Source of the DNA: Neopestalotiopsis rosae
Taxonomy: Eukaryota > Ascomycota > Sordariomycetes > Amphisphaeriales > Sporocadaceae
Assembly (NCBI GenBank): GCA_023078685.1
Contig: JALGAS010000013.1
Location: 563,001 to 627,000, forward strand
Length of the DNA: 64,000 nt
Direction of reading: 5' to 3'
The notes below the pieces were generated by a model. The model saw only the letters and a program-made list of their open reading frames with translations. It had not been told where the DNA came from and did not search any database. Each line of letters starts with the position of its first letter. Within the stretch, counting starts at the first letter, position 1. Position numbers and translations under genes: made by a program. Positions 12,703 to 24,900 of the stretch are shown here, one piece after another.

Positions 12703-14307
12703 AAGCATGTTGAGTCTGGAAATGCATATGGTATTTGAAAAGCGTCTTTACGGCAGCCAATATCCATGAGAATATGGCTATTGGTATGTCTATTCGGAGG
12801 GGAAAGAATGAGCTAGAGGGCTATAATTATGCGCAAGGATCATTAGGATTGCTGGTTCGTGCACGATAGATCAAGAATTCATCAAGGCATCAAGGTAAAG
12901 ACGTAAACTTGCCCTGTCAAAACCATTGGAGATGCTCCCAGGAAGTAGCCGTGGCCTTTTCTGGTCGGTTTACATAAATGTGCTCTATTGCCGTGTGGTC
13001 CATGACAAATCGCGAGTCAAGGTTCTTGACCAATTGCTCTAGCGAAGGCTTCCATCTGTTCAACATCTACTTCTGGGTAATTGTGTGAGACGCTACTTCA
13101 TACACTTTCGAAATTGCTGTCTCCTTGTGGGTCCTGCATTTGCGCCAGGCTCTTCATACTCCTACTCATCTTCGGATTTTCGATTCTCAGACGATATCGA
13201 TGCGTTTCGGGAGTCCATTCCCGGACTGTAATCTTCAAGAGCCTGAACAACAGTATGCCATAAATGTGTTTCATGAGCATGACCTATTGAGCCCCTTCCA
13301 TAAAGTCGTCCCGAGTAGATGCAGAAGAGAGGTTACATGGTTGCGCAGCCGTCATCTGTGCGGAATCCTGCGCAACTTGTCGTACTCTTGAGAGCGACAA
13401 CAGCGCCTTGGGCAGATTCACTGTCCCATCCGTGGCTACGCCGTCCGTGATCGCTTCAGATGAGAGCTGGCCGCAAAATATATGACGCATCGAAATACTG
13501 CCCAAGATGGAAGTCTCATAATTTAAAGCCGATGGGGCCCCTCCTTGAGGGCTAAAATTGCAGTGAAAAATATACCTGCATGGAAAGCCGGATGGAAGCT
13601 GCATGGAAGCCGCATGGATCGCGGAGCAGAAATCCTTGTCAAGGCATTTGTTCTAGTCGACACCCTTTGTGATGGTTAAAATTGCAGTGATACAGATGAG
13701 TCAAATGCACCCAGAATGCGCACTGTACGTACTGTTACGGGATGGACTTCAAGTCATTGGCCAGTAATGGTCTCAAGTCTGTCACTCAGGTCTTCGGTTG
13801 TGAGCATGGCGAGGCTACAGGGCGAATAGAACTCCTAACTCGGGGTCGGTAGGATCAGGGCACATTGTTGTAGCCGGGCAAGACGGCGCGGCTCTGACGC
13901 TTCCGCTGTCGACATCATGTCAGTCATTGCAAACGACGTATTACCATCATGTTTTGCTCGTTTGATGAAAGGTCGGGCGCCTCAAATTTCCATCATTGGT
14001 CATTGCAGAACTCGTGCATCCTTGTTACTACAAAGACAAAAGGTTCCGGTAGATCATGAGCGACATGGAGTGTAGAAATGACCAACATTATAGTAAATAC
14101 AGCTCGCCATGAAGTATTGCCGCCTAGAGCCGTGGCTGACTGGTTCGCTCAGGAACAAATCAAAATGATAGTGTGGATCTACTCTTGTTGAGCCCGCAGC
14201 AGGCAAGTCCCGGGATATTGAGCACAATATAGCCGCTGACATTTATCACAGTATTGAAACCAGTGAATATATTTAACTGGAACCCAAAGGCCTCGCAACA
14301 ACCAGAA
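12703..14307. other. Intergenic region downstream of NUP84
   Basis: No convincing gene. A minus-strand open frame of 106 codons at 13284-13604 has a fairly protein-like composition but no start context, partner exon or known domain. The 15-base sequence TAAAATTGCAGTGAT (with one variant base) occurs near 13552 and again near 13677. This stretch passes into a repeat-rich, AT-rich region. Confidence 0.45.
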
Positions 14308-14430
14308 GGCTCTTGACAATAGGTATATTCTCACCGATATGGGATACCTGGCATAGCTTCCTCTCCCTACCCGAAATCTTGCCTTCCCTCTTCGTATAAT
14401 TATCCTAACACTTAAGGCAACGTTTTATAT
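14308..14430 (+). pseudogene. Fragment of a repeated zinc-finger family (relic C)
   Basis: About 120 bases that match 32507-32626 closely in the same orientation. Both contain the DNA for GYxxTxMGYLA, followed by the NLAFPLRII block. Here the frame is interrupted by a TAG where the other copy has a Trp codon (TGG), and the remaining differences are mostly transitions. It is only the middle part of the family's coding sequence and cannot encode a functional protein. It points opposite to the larger relic at 15300-14608. Confidence 0.75.
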
Positions 14431-14469
14431 CTTTCGCGAGTATCGTAGCTATGGTTAAAGGTCGTAGAG

Positions 14470-14580
14470 AAAGCGATTTAAAAAAAGGAAAAAATTTAAA
14501 TATTTATAATAAGGTTTTTCTTTTTAAGAAACAAAAAGAAATAGACTAAATTATAATAAATTTAAATATATATTTAGAAA
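14470..14580. other. Strongly AT-rich stretch
   Basis: About 110 bases made almost entirely of A and T (runs such as TTTAAATATTTATAATAAGG), between two repeat relics. The composition is far from the neighbouring genes and fits heavy C-to-T mutation of repeated DNA; that cause is inferred. Confidence 0.7.
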
Positions 14581-14607
14581 GATCCGAAAATCCACTTGGT
14601 TTTGGGA

Positions 14608-15300
14608 TTAGTTGGCCGGCTTGGCCTCCTTTCCTGTATTACCAGGAGGGGTATAAAGCTCAGCCTGGGCAACCTTTTTTAGGTGCTTTTTGCTATTAAG
14701 ATGCTTTTTAAAATGGCTAGGGACCTAGAATGCCATATTATATATGGCATAATAATATTTTTTCGAATCCTAAATCCTTTAACGAATAGCCTTGTCTCTT
14801 AAGGCCTGGGGAGTCTGCCCTCTAGTAATGCCCTTGAGCTTGTCCTTGTGACTGCGGGATACTATATGCTTTGCCAGGTGCTAATTGGAACTAAAGTTCC
14901 TTTAGCAATCTGAGAAATAGAATCTGCCACTAGCCACTGCACGGTCGTATATGCGCTTATTCCTCTTGAGTTTGAGCTTTCTGGCTGAGTCCTTAAGCAT
15001 ATTCTTATCTGCGGAGGCCTTTCTCCTGGCCTTATGGGCGGCTAAGGCTTCCTCCGGGGTGAGATGGGTCTCATCAAGACCTCGGATGGTCTCAAAGAGG
15101 CAAGAGTGTGTGCAGAGGCCGTCATATTCTATCTGGTCTCTCGGCCATAGTCGGATGACTGGCATTCCGTATTCTTTTGCACGAGATACTATGCTCCACA
15201 GAAAGAATGAGAAGGTAGCCTCAAGCACGAGGACGATCCTCCTAAGGGGGAAGGCAAGATTTCGGGAAGGTAAAGGCCAGACTTATATGTGGCTGGTTTA
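14608..15300 (-). pseudogene. Decayed gene of a repeated fungal family with two C2H2-like fingers (relic A)
   Basis: One reading frame on the minus strand can be followed from about 15295 to a TAA at 14610-14608 without a frameshift from 15228 onward, but it is broken by five internal stops. The intact part encodes the block EATFSFFLWSIVSRAKEYGM, then the motif EYDGLCTHSC, then a Lys/Arg-rich segment. After that come two decayed finger motifs: the first reads RFYFSDC, stop, RNFSSN, stop, HLAKHI; the second YYYAIYNMAF, stop, VPSHFKKHL. Stops sit where Gln/Lys or Trp codons are expected and TAT stands where Cys TGT is expected, all C/T or G/A changes. I recall this architecture from a multicopy family of hypothetical proteins in filamentous ascomycetes (GIY-YIG-like N-terminus, zinc-finger C-terminus). 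Its function is unknown to me. Confidence 0.75.
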
Positions 15301-15587
15301 TGATTCCAACACGCCGCAGAATGGACGCTTGTTTGGACACGGCGTATAATCAACTCCACATGCCGAATATGGTGCAGCTACTTTGGTGCATTCAGTGGAC
15401 CCAGTCACTATAAGTCACTGACACTATGATATTAATACTCGGCTGAACACAGTGCTCAAGATCAACTGTCATCTTGAACATGTTCTTGCTGAACTGCAAA
15501 GCAGTCCCTTCAGACCCGGATACTTTGATGAACCGAGACTACTCAAAGTCTAGATATCTCGAGTCTTCAAACCACACCACAATCCAC
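15301..15587. other. Intergenic spacer
   Basis: Short spacer between relic A and the 3' end of the dehydrogenase gene. About 30 bases at 15355-15385 match the reverse complement of 32465-32497, so repeat homology extends a little beyond relic A itself. Nothing else is recognised. Confidence 0.5.
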
Positions 15588-16525
15588 CTACTGCCCCGCC
15601 AAAGCCTTGCTCCCAATCCTGACCAAATCATCATTGCTCAGCGTATCCTTCTCCGGACCATTGAGAGCCTGATCCAGCAGCGCCGCCGCCACCTCGCGCA
15701 GCGCCACCTCGGGCAGCCCGGGGACGTTGCGCCGCTCGACGCCGGGCGCCATGATCATGCCCGGCTTGGCCACCGCGGCTTGCACCACGCCAGACTGCCG
15801 TTGCGCAAACGCGAGCGTCTTGACTTCGGAGGCGCCCTGGTTTATTGATGAGTTAGTTTTTCAGGCATATCTCACATTGGTCCGCCCTTGTAGCTGGTAG
15901 TAAGCGGGTTTTGGAGAGAAAGAGGGGAGAAGAAGAGTAAGAAAACTCACACGCGCCAGAGCGTACTCGCTCATACCACGCTCCTTCAACATGGGGTGCA
16001 CCTCTTCCGGAGTCCGAGGCGTGAAATGGCCCGTAATGAGTATGAAGCGCAACGGCGTATCGTTTTCACTCTGTCGCGTTCGGAGCGATGCTAGCGTCTG
16101 TAGAGCCGCGACCGCGTAGTCGCACGAGATGCGAATGGCTTCGTCGAGGGGCATCGTCGTGAGCTTGGAGGGCGTCACGGCAACGGTCCTGAAATAATTT
16201 CTCAATATTACACGGATAAGTCCTTGCTTTTCGTATATATCTCTTCCCCAATCCCCCTTGATACCCTCCATATTCTTTGTATGAACTGGGACTTTGCTCA
16301 CCAGATACACGCATCAGCATCCTTCAAATCCTCCTTAACAGCGTTCGAGTAGGTGATGAAATCATCACAGATGACCGACTTGAGCGTCGTCTCCGTACCC
16401 GCATCATCAATGTCCGCCGGCATGGGACTCAGTCCGACGACTAAGCTGACGTCTTTACGGAGGAGAGCCTGGCGGACGAGCTCCGTCCCCACAAAGCCGG
16501 TTGAGCCGCCTATTACAAGTTTCAT
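15588..16525 (-). CDS. Atypical short-chain dehydrogenase / NAD(P)-binding Rossmann protein
   Basis: Predicted 236 residues from three minus-strand exons: 16525-16302, 16188-15951 and 15836-15588. The introns start GTGAGC and GTGAGT and end CAG, and both junctions keep the frame. The start at 16525 gives MKLVIGGSTGFVG, a nucleotide-binding strand and Gly-rich loop (residues 6-13) directly at the N-terminus, as in NmrA-like and epimerase-like atypical SDR proteins. A later AVAKPGMIMAPG segment (around residue 177) matches the conserved Lys-Pro-Gly region of the fold. I see no clear YxxxK catalytic pair, so the protein could be an enzyme or a redox-sensing binder; substrate unknown. There is no signal peptide or membrane segment. 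Base composition of the last exon is GC-richer than its surroundings, as in normal coding DNA. Confidence 0.8.
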
Positions 16526-17355
16526 GGTCCGAATAATCAATCCAGTTGATCACGATTCGTGGAGTTTTTAGGTGTAAATGTAGAACAAACGCAGTGAAAA
16601 TGCCGTTTTCCTCAAGTCTGATGGGAGGTATACTTGGTGCTCGGACCAAACGGCCATTGCGAGCTTAAGACCGGATCCACTCGCCATGCCGTCGATACCA
16701 ACCATAAAGGTGCATAAGGTGCAGATGTCCCTGTCAGGAAAAGCAACAATCCGTTGCAAGCAGCAGTCGTCGCATCGTGACTGTCTTTGATGCTTCCCTT
16801 CTCATTATTATTTGCATGAACGACCCCTAAGCTCGTCGTATCGAGTACAATAATCATGCACAATGGAAGAGCGAAAAGTGTCTGAATCGATACCATTAAT
16901 TGGTATCCGCTTGATTGCTATGTAGTACAAAGAAGAAGCGGGCAACGCCGCTGCTATTGGATATTGGTATCTAACCCCCCAGCCCATGCTCGAACCATCC
17001 GTCCTGGACTCAAGTCCATGACCCTCATTCTCCTAGGATGCACGATTACACGCCGTTGAGGACAAAAAAGAAAAGTTCAAGGTATCAACCCATTTCAAGG
17101 AAACAAATGATAAAAATGATAACTCCATTGAGTTCGCCGATGCCGTTCTGATCCAGAAGGTCGAGCCGTAGTCCCTGACCTGGGTCCGGTCTTTCACCAA
17201 AAATAACGCCTGAAAATGCTCACGCCGATGGGTATAGGAGAAGTATGTCCGAATGTCGAATGAACTGGTGTGTTTGTAGGCAAATGGTAATGCCTGTGTA
17301 GTGTCGTGTCGTTTTGCCGCAAAGGCTATGGCCAAGGGACAGAATCCTCGTTGAC
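16526..17355. other. Intergenic region between the dehydrogenase and F-box genes
   Basis: Both flanking genes read leftward, so this holds the dehydrogenase promoter and the F-box gene's 3' end. Short open frames (under 105 codons) have no recognisable features. A tRNA-like hairpin near 16990-17030 was examined and rejected. Confidence 0.5.
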
Positions 17356-18990
17356 CTATTCAATAGGATCCTCCTCGATGGCCTCCATGGGCGGGCGAAC
17401 TGACTCGGGAGCTGCTCGGCCATACCACCACTCATCTTCCATGGCGGCGCCATCCTCCCGAATCAACTCCAGCATTACTTGAGCATTACGCTTAATGTCT
17501 TGGGGTCTCTCCACAATCCTTCTCGACATGATGAGGCTCTCCGCAGCCGGCGCCCAAATGTGTTGTAGAATTGGAACGTCTGGTGTCACTAGTCGTGATT
17601 GTTCTCGCGGTAATGGCCCCATGGGCATGCCAGCAGACATGCTCGTGTCAAAGACGACGTTGTCGGCAGATCTGGCTGTTCCCCACGCATCGCTTAGTCG
17701 TCGCCCAGCAGTATCTGACCCGCGTCGAGGCATGTTCCACAGCGGAGGAGGAACGTCGGTATTCGTGGCGGTAGTGTCCTTAACATTGAAACTCTTCTTC
17801 CGGTGCATACCCATGAATCCGCGTCGTGATTTAGTCGTCGATGAATCTGTTGGCGGCGCCTGCTCAGTGGGGGTCTCCTTCATCAACCCATTGTACCACT
17901 TGTCGACAGCCCCCCGTCGTGCGGAATAGCCCTTGATTTCCCAAAATCTTTCCACCTGTCGCAGACCTCCTACGCATAATGCCGCTGCATATATTTCGTC
18001 TGCTGGCTTGTCCTTCAGGTAACCCCTGATGGTTCGTTCAAATCGCCCCTGATATGATGGCGGCCGTAGTCGTCGAACAAATGAGGCCACTACAACCGGG
18101 AATATTTGGTGTACATGCAACAACGTTCTGTCGTCGTACATGCTCATAATTTGTGCCTCAATGGGATTGATCGTGTACGGCATCTTGTTCAGTCCATATC
18201 CATGCTCTTGCACGAATTTGAGGTGCAATTCCCGATATGTTTCGAAAAAATGGAAAACTGTGAACAGGAGTGGTATCAATCTGCGGCGCATACGTTCGTG
18301 CTGTTGAGCAAATTCCCGTCGTTGAGCGTCCGTTGTTTTCAAAAAGATTTCCTTCATGATCCACTCGCAGATCAAAAATGATAGTTTCGCAGCCACATGT
18401 AGTCGATGCCACAATCCGCACAGATAGTGAAAGTTGACATGGGGCGCCTCAGGTACCGGATAAAGCCGTAATGCATATGCCGGAATGTGATGTTTTATGT
18501 GATGTCGAGTGATCGGGAGCTCGTTCACTGATACCATTTCATGGAACGACCGTGATGCTATGCGCATACTAAGTATATCTGATAATGGTAGTTGCGCAAT
18601 GATTTGGATTTTCAACTCGTTAGGTAGGGCAGTGAAGAGTTGGTCGAATGAGGCGCTGTGAAGATTTAGTATTTACTACAAATGAACACTTGACATGAAG
18701 AATGCAAACCTCTTCTTCGCAACCTCGGTCGAAGTGCGGTGATGGTCATGGTCAACAGATGCCCGCGAGGGAAGTATATGACGAAAGTTGAAGTTTCCAA
18801 ACTTCTTCTCCTTTTCTTTTAACTCATTATGTTGTTTTGTTTCTTTGGTTCTACCAATAGGAAGAATAAAGGTCGAAGATTGAGCAACGACGGAGCCATC
18901 CTGAGAGTTCGGTTGATTCCTCCCCTCGAGCTGACTGAACTTCTCAAAGTACCGCTGCGAGGCGAACTCGGTGAGGTGTGGAGGGTCCAT
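17356..18990 (-). CDS. F-box domain protein
   Basis: Predicted 526 residues from two minus-strand exons, 18990-18710 and 18655-17356. The 54-nt intron (GTTTGC...CACAG) joins AG with C to make Ser and keeps the frame. The start at 18990 gives MDPPHLTEF; an upstream in-frame ATG at 19041 would add 17 residues. The F-box motif spans the junction, about residues 94-140: FTALPNELKIQIIAQLPLSD then the ILSMRIASRSF helix, the typical LP...L/I...L..LR.S pattern. F-box proteins bring substrates to SCF ubiquitin ligases through Skp1; that role is inferred. The N-terminal 93 residues are charged and probably disordered. The central region is helical, and the C-terminal third is Ser/Pro-rich with an acidic end (EAIEEDPIE). 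No WD40 or leucine-rich repeats are seen, so the substrate is unknown. Confidence 0.82.
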
Positions 18991-21900
18991 TATGTCTGCT
19001 GATGATGTCGAGCAGGCGCTCCAGTCAAGGTACGCATGCACTGGTGGCGGACGCTCGACTGTCCCTTACAGGACAGGGAAAGCCAGATGAATTAACGGGC
19101 TGATGGCGACAAGGACCGGTCGCGAACTACACATGTTGGGACATGAAGTGAGCTGGGCGCGATGGTCTTGGGCAGCAAATGATCGATCGCCGAGTATTCG
19201 AAATCGACAGCGGAAACGAGCGTATAATGCCTTTGATTATAACCAGATCCACCCGAATACCGAATTCTCTTGAGGCTGGGCTGATGCTATTGTCAAACCG
19301 GCTCAACAGACGTTACTCGACAAGACGTAGTAACAATCTTGGGTCGAATGTCCAACGATGTGAGAAGGTGTCCGGAATATGCTGCGCGCGATTCCAGATT
19401 TCGAGTGAGGCGAGTTATCCGAGATCACGGTCCAACTTAGCTGAAATGCCCCCAAACAGTCAGCTCGTCCCTATTGCAGCAGCGTGAAGGAAGCCGTCGT
19501 AACAATTGTCGTTATCTAGTCGTCGAGTAAGTAATCAGAAAGCCAGGACAGGGCGATTCCAGGCCGGGGCAGTGGCAGATGGGAAACTGCGGAGATGGGG
19601 GCCGAATGGAAGAATGTCGGAGGTAAGAAGTCAAAGATCCTGGGCTGTCGAAGAGCAGGATGTTTGAAGTTGGCCGACCCCAGTGTGGAAATCCGTTGAT
19701 GGAAGAGGTGTGTAGGTGTAAAGACACAACACAAAAAAAGAATGGCAGCAAGAAGAGACGGAAATCAAAGCCAAGGTCTGGTCGTTCCGGGGATACGAAT
19801 GGCTGGCTGGCTGAGGTGTGTGAAAGGAAAACGGACGTCTTTACTGTCTCTCTATCTCTGGGGCGGCAAGAACGAAAGGAAACCTTCAAGACAGACAGAG
19901 CAAAAGGCCAGCCGAAAATGGCCAGGCTTGGCTTTCTGTTTCTGCTGGACTTGGCAGCAGTGCGAGTGGACCTGAGGGACTGGGACAGTGGAGGAGAAGG
20001 GGAAAAAGAGGCCGAGAATGGAGAAGGGGGGGTGGGCGCCGCTACGGGATTGGACTTGGGTGTTGGACACTGCCAAGGTAAACTTGCGAGGGAAAACTGG
20101 AAAGTCTGGAGTGGGAGGCGATCCGAAAGGGAAAGAAGAGAGAGAGAGACTGGGAGTGGGAGGAAGAAAATCAAAGCTAACCTAACTTACAGGTAGGTAG
20201 GTACCCAACTTGTCAGGGGTGTGGTTAGTTGGCACCTTTGCATGGCATTTGCTCACGGCAAACCGTTTAATAAAAAATGTGTCTTCGGCAGCATGGGCGG
20301 GCGGCGGATCGTGGGCAGTAGGTAGGTACCTACGTTATTAGTGATTGGGAAGGGGGGGCGTGTGGCCTGGATAAAGGTTCCAAGCACTGGGGAAGGCACT
20401 GGGCGTAAGCAGATTAGGGGGAAACCGCCGCTCCCAATATCCACCACTCGCTTTCATCAATCTTTCTGGGTGATGTGTGTGGTGTGTGCGCTGTGTGTTG
20501 TGTGTGAGCGCATCAAGTCTGGTGTTTGTCTATTCCCATGGTACATGCTGCATGCATGTAATGTAGGTAATTTATTATGTAGTATCTGTTTGAATAGAGT
20601 AACGTGACTAGTAACCATGTAACTCTATGTGATATAAAGTGCTCCTGGATACGTAGTATAAGGCATATATGTTATGGGCCATTCTGGACGACTGGCTGAC
20701 TGACTGGCGGACTGGATGCGACCCAGCGACCAATGTGGTACATAGGTGGGATTGAAACGAAAACAAAAGAAAAAAACCTCTTCTTCGATCGATGGCATCG
20801 AATAAATCTGGACGGAATTAATGGGACAGTAACCGCAATGTGAGCACGACTGTTTCTACCATGCGAATGGAGGTGCCCACTGCGTGCCCAGTCTCCATTC
20901 TGGTTGATGAGGGGCTTTCCGGTTGATCAAAACGTGGAGTACGGGCCTGTCCTTGTCACTTCAGCATCGTATCTTGCTAGAGGCTGGAGTCGCTGGAGAT
21001 GATCTGCTTATCTTGTTTTATTATTCGCCAGTCATATGTCTTTTGTCTCGAGCAGATGTTTGGGTCGCGAGTGAATGTTCCTTCTGCTATCTTTTTATAA
21101 TTACAATAGGTGTGAAATAGAAAAATGTGATCGAGGACAAGTTTACTTGATCAACATTGAAGGCATGACGGTTTGCACTAATGGTTCGCGATAATATACA
21201 GTACAGCAGGTGTAGCGGCAGACCCTGTTGCGGCTTGCGATTTCGATATTCATTGACAGGCGTTGGTAGTCTGAATAGTGTGTGTGAGCCGCCCCTCCTA
21301 GAGTTGAACTGCTGCAGCAGCAAAAGCATGCGCAGCCATACGCGTTTGCATGTCGCCACGGCCCGTCAACCTTCAACAGTAACCGACCAGAAGCTTAAAA
21401 GTGTAATTTTGCATGGTTCGAATATGAAAATAGCCAGACGTTCTTACCAAACCTACTGCTGGCCTCATGCAGAAGATCACTATTACAAGGCGAATGCGAA
21501 AGTAACGAGTGAGGCTAATAGGGCGAGACGGACTGGGCCAGCAATCAATGCCAGGTAAGTGGTACTACCTGGGCCTACAGCCCGGCTCGCCTGGCTACCT
21601 GCTACCTCTGGGCAAAGCAATGTGGAAAATAAGAAAAAGTCATTCTAATAAGTGCCTGGTGAGAGGGCTGGAGGCCAGAGGCGTGTCTTGAGTGTCAAGT
21701 GTCTGTTCCTCTACGGCGATTTGGCCGGTCAAATAGTGGGGTGAGTGACAGCACGATCCAGCAAGTGATGTCCCGGCTTTGGGCCCGTTTGATAGACCTC
21801 CCAGAAAAAAATCGGTACATGACTACATGCGATGCCCTACTCTCGTGTACACACACCCCAATTAGGAACCCGCAACCACCGCCTGGTTCTCTTTCCGATC

Positions 21901-24900
21901 TTTTTTCTTCCATCTATTTTATCTTACGTAGCTCTCTTGTAGTATTAGATATCGGGTCTTTCAATTTATCCCCCTCCCCTTTCCCGGCTGCAAGCACTTG
22001 ATCCCGCACCTCCTTGACTTGAAGAGGGGGTCGAGGGTGTCGCGTTACTGGAGAAAATGGTGCCATTGCATGCGGACGGATATATTGTAACGCTCATTGT
22101 GATAGCTCAAGTGCTTACAGAGTACAAGAGACGGTTGCGGGCAACATGATACCATGACAAGAGCTATCGCTTTAGGTCAGCGCCATGCTTGTCTGCTTCT
22201 CGGCCCGTCCTGTTGAAAACTAGTAGTAGTCGAGTTCGCGTCCTGGCATCCGAACGTTGTACCTTACCGGCCATACGTGGAGGCGTTCTGATATCTTGTG
22301 GCTTTTGTTATAGTTGAATTTGCCCTATCTGGCACCCGTAACGCGTTTCGGCGTTACCGACTTCAACGTTTACTTTGTTCTTTTTTGTTGACAACTGTAT
22401 CATCGGTGGCTCGCATTCTAGACTTAGCAAGGAATATGTCGGTTTTCCCATCGTGTGAGGTCATACTTGATGTAAATCATCGACCTTACGTACTTGCATA
22501 CAACCCGATCCCAAGCAGCATGCCAGCATTTTGATCGAATTGGAACTTGACGATGCAGGGTATTGCTCCATTGTACTCACTGTTACTGGTGCGCTTGATG
22601 GCTGTCGTCTGTCTTGAGTATTAGTGGTATCGGCTCACCCCCATTCACTCTCCATCATTTTTGCTGCACGTGTTACGAGGCGTTTTGCGAGTTGCATAAG
22701 ATGCTGGGAACTGGGTCCTGGGGTCGCTGCCGCCTTTCTCATACTATGATCAAGTAGTACAAGCAGTATCTGAAGAGGAAAGATTTCGGTCCTCCTTCCT
22801 GTGTCAGCTCTGAGGGTATCAACTCCTGTGCATGACTCAACTATAATGCATGTCATGGCTTCGGAGGAATATATATACACACACCCAATCGAGTGCATGC
22901 TGTGGAGAGGATGATTAAGCTTTCGCCGGCGCCCTTCACCCATCGGGCTCTTCTGACACTGAGCCCTGGTGAGCGAACGGCCCAAGCTGGTCAGCAATGA
23001 CCGTAATGGCACCGAACGAATCCGAAAAAGAGAGGGAGAGCTCCTGGAAGGCCTGCCAGCAAAAAGGCTCTTCCGAGGCGCCGTGAGTGTGGCCGAGCAT
23101 CAGGCCTACCTTCATACACGGTAGTCCAGCCGAAGCATTCTACTGACACAGTTTTGGCGCCTGCCATCCACTCACTATAGATCGATAGGGCTTGTCCACG
23201 AGCAATGTTACAGATATTAGTTGGAGCTCAACAGAGAGGACTAGTACCAAGATACTACCACTGGAACCATGCCACGCGTTTGCTGTGTGTGGTGTAACGT
23301 GATGCTGCCACTGGTAGATTTTTTACTTCATTAATTTTTTCTTTCCCAACACAGTAGAGGTCACATCCCCCAAATGGCACAGAGGCCTGGCGAGAACAAA
23401 TTTCTGCAACGTCCTATATGGCATAGACCCTGCTCGAAAGCTCGCATACGAGAAGACAACAACCAGGGGAGATCTGCAATGAGAGTTCGGCACTTCTCAC
23501 TCAGGCATTGGTTTTCCCTTGACTTGCATCTCGGCGTTACATTCGATAGATTCCCCAGGCCGCGCACACCATGTTTCTTGCTAATAAGGGGTGTGGTTGG
23601 TTGAGTGGGTGTGGTAGGTAATAAGTGTGTGGTTGTGTCCGTGGTGGTTAGAGCACCGCATCGTCAAAGAGCATCGTCAAACTCATCAGCGGTCTCGCAG
23701 TCATGTCTATCTGTGCCCCCTTCGACGTTTGCGGTCATGTTCTTGACCTTCAGGATCACATTGATACGAAGACTTTTAACCTTCTTTACAAATGAACGGC
23801 CGAGCGAAATGGTTTGTGGATTCAAAGAGACCCTCTATATGGATCCGGAATTGATCATGTGCACTTCTATAAGGCCGATGTAGCCGTCAAACTCGGCGTT
23901 ACTTATTGCGTTATCTTTGCTGGTCGCAGCGTGGGACTTTCACTCACTTTGCCTGGGCAGCACACACGACGGGCACTGTCATGCCGCCCTGGCAAGCAAG
24001 AGAAGTGCGCGGCGGTGCTCTCGGTGCCCTCGGTGCTTCCTAGGGGGGGGTTGATCGTCATGTCGAATTGGCATCATGGGCTCACCCGGGGGAGGAGAAG
24101 AGAAGAAACCCAAACCCAGCAGGCCAGAGCAGAGCAGCAGAGTAGAACAGCCAGCTGGTTCCATGGTAGTAAGGCAGCGAGCACCTCAGCGCTATGAACT
24201 TAGATCGAAATGATGAGCAGCCCTATGGTAGATGAATAGAGATCACCAAGGCTAGTTCATTACAGTGCCTTCTACACATTCATGGCAGTCAGTGCCTTTT
24301 CCCGTCTGTGGAGGCTTAAACTGTGTGTCGCTGATAAACATTGCTCCAAGCAATAAGCTGTGATGTGTGTCTCAAAGTGAAAGTATTGTTGCGGATCTGG
24401 AGAGGGATCCAATGGGGAGTTTGGGAAGGCAGAGAGAGCGCCCAGAGTCCAGACCACTGAGGCCACTCGCTCGTCTCGGGGGTCACAGAGAATTCCCCGC
24501 GAAAAAGAAGGGATCCACCCGAAGCGTCCCTACCCCGGCCCTTCTCCGGCCATTCTGCAGACTAACATAATTGAATATTTTTTTTTCCTTACCTTCTGTT
24601 CCCCCTTCCTAGCGATTGATAATTTTTCATCTGATTGGCCCTGGTTTCTCGTCGCTGTTTCTAAACGACAAGAGGACAATCACCGACAAAACAGCATCCT
24701 GATAAGTGAATGGAGAGTTATTCAAAGTCATGCATAGTAGTAAGTTCAGTCCAAAACATGCAGTGTACAGTGAGTGTACAGGACTCTGTAGCTCAGCAAA
24801 GTGAGCTGTACGTACCGCCTGCCTCCCAGTCTTTACGTGTGAATTTCAACAAACTCTCGTCTTGATCGTCACCACCATCAATGCAGTAAGAGCAATTGTT

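Noticed and set aside
13284..13604. 106-codon minus-strand frame with fairly protein-like sequence
   Set aside because: No start context, no partner exon and no known domain. A decayed gene is possible but not supportable.
14608..15300. Reading relic A as an intact short gene (15228-14902)
   Set aside because: The open part ends inside a zinc-finger motif at a stop, with the rest of the finger continuing in the same frame, so it is a truncated pseudogene.
15781..15840. Apparent frameshift in the last exon of the short-chain dehydrogenase
   Set aside because: It came from a wrong reverse complement on first reading; the correct sequence (GCG TTT GCG CAA CGG CAG) is in frame.
16975..17050. 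tRNA-Ser-like hairpin on the minus strand
   Set aside because: A stem with TGGA/TCCA and a TTCGA sequence is present, but there is no D-arm, no matching T-stem and no acceptor stem.
19512..20174. 220-codon minus-strand frame upstream of the F-box gene
   Set aside because: Composition is Ser/Pro/Leu/Phe low complexity from pyrimidine-rich DNA; no domain or splice partner. More likely leader or promoter DNA.
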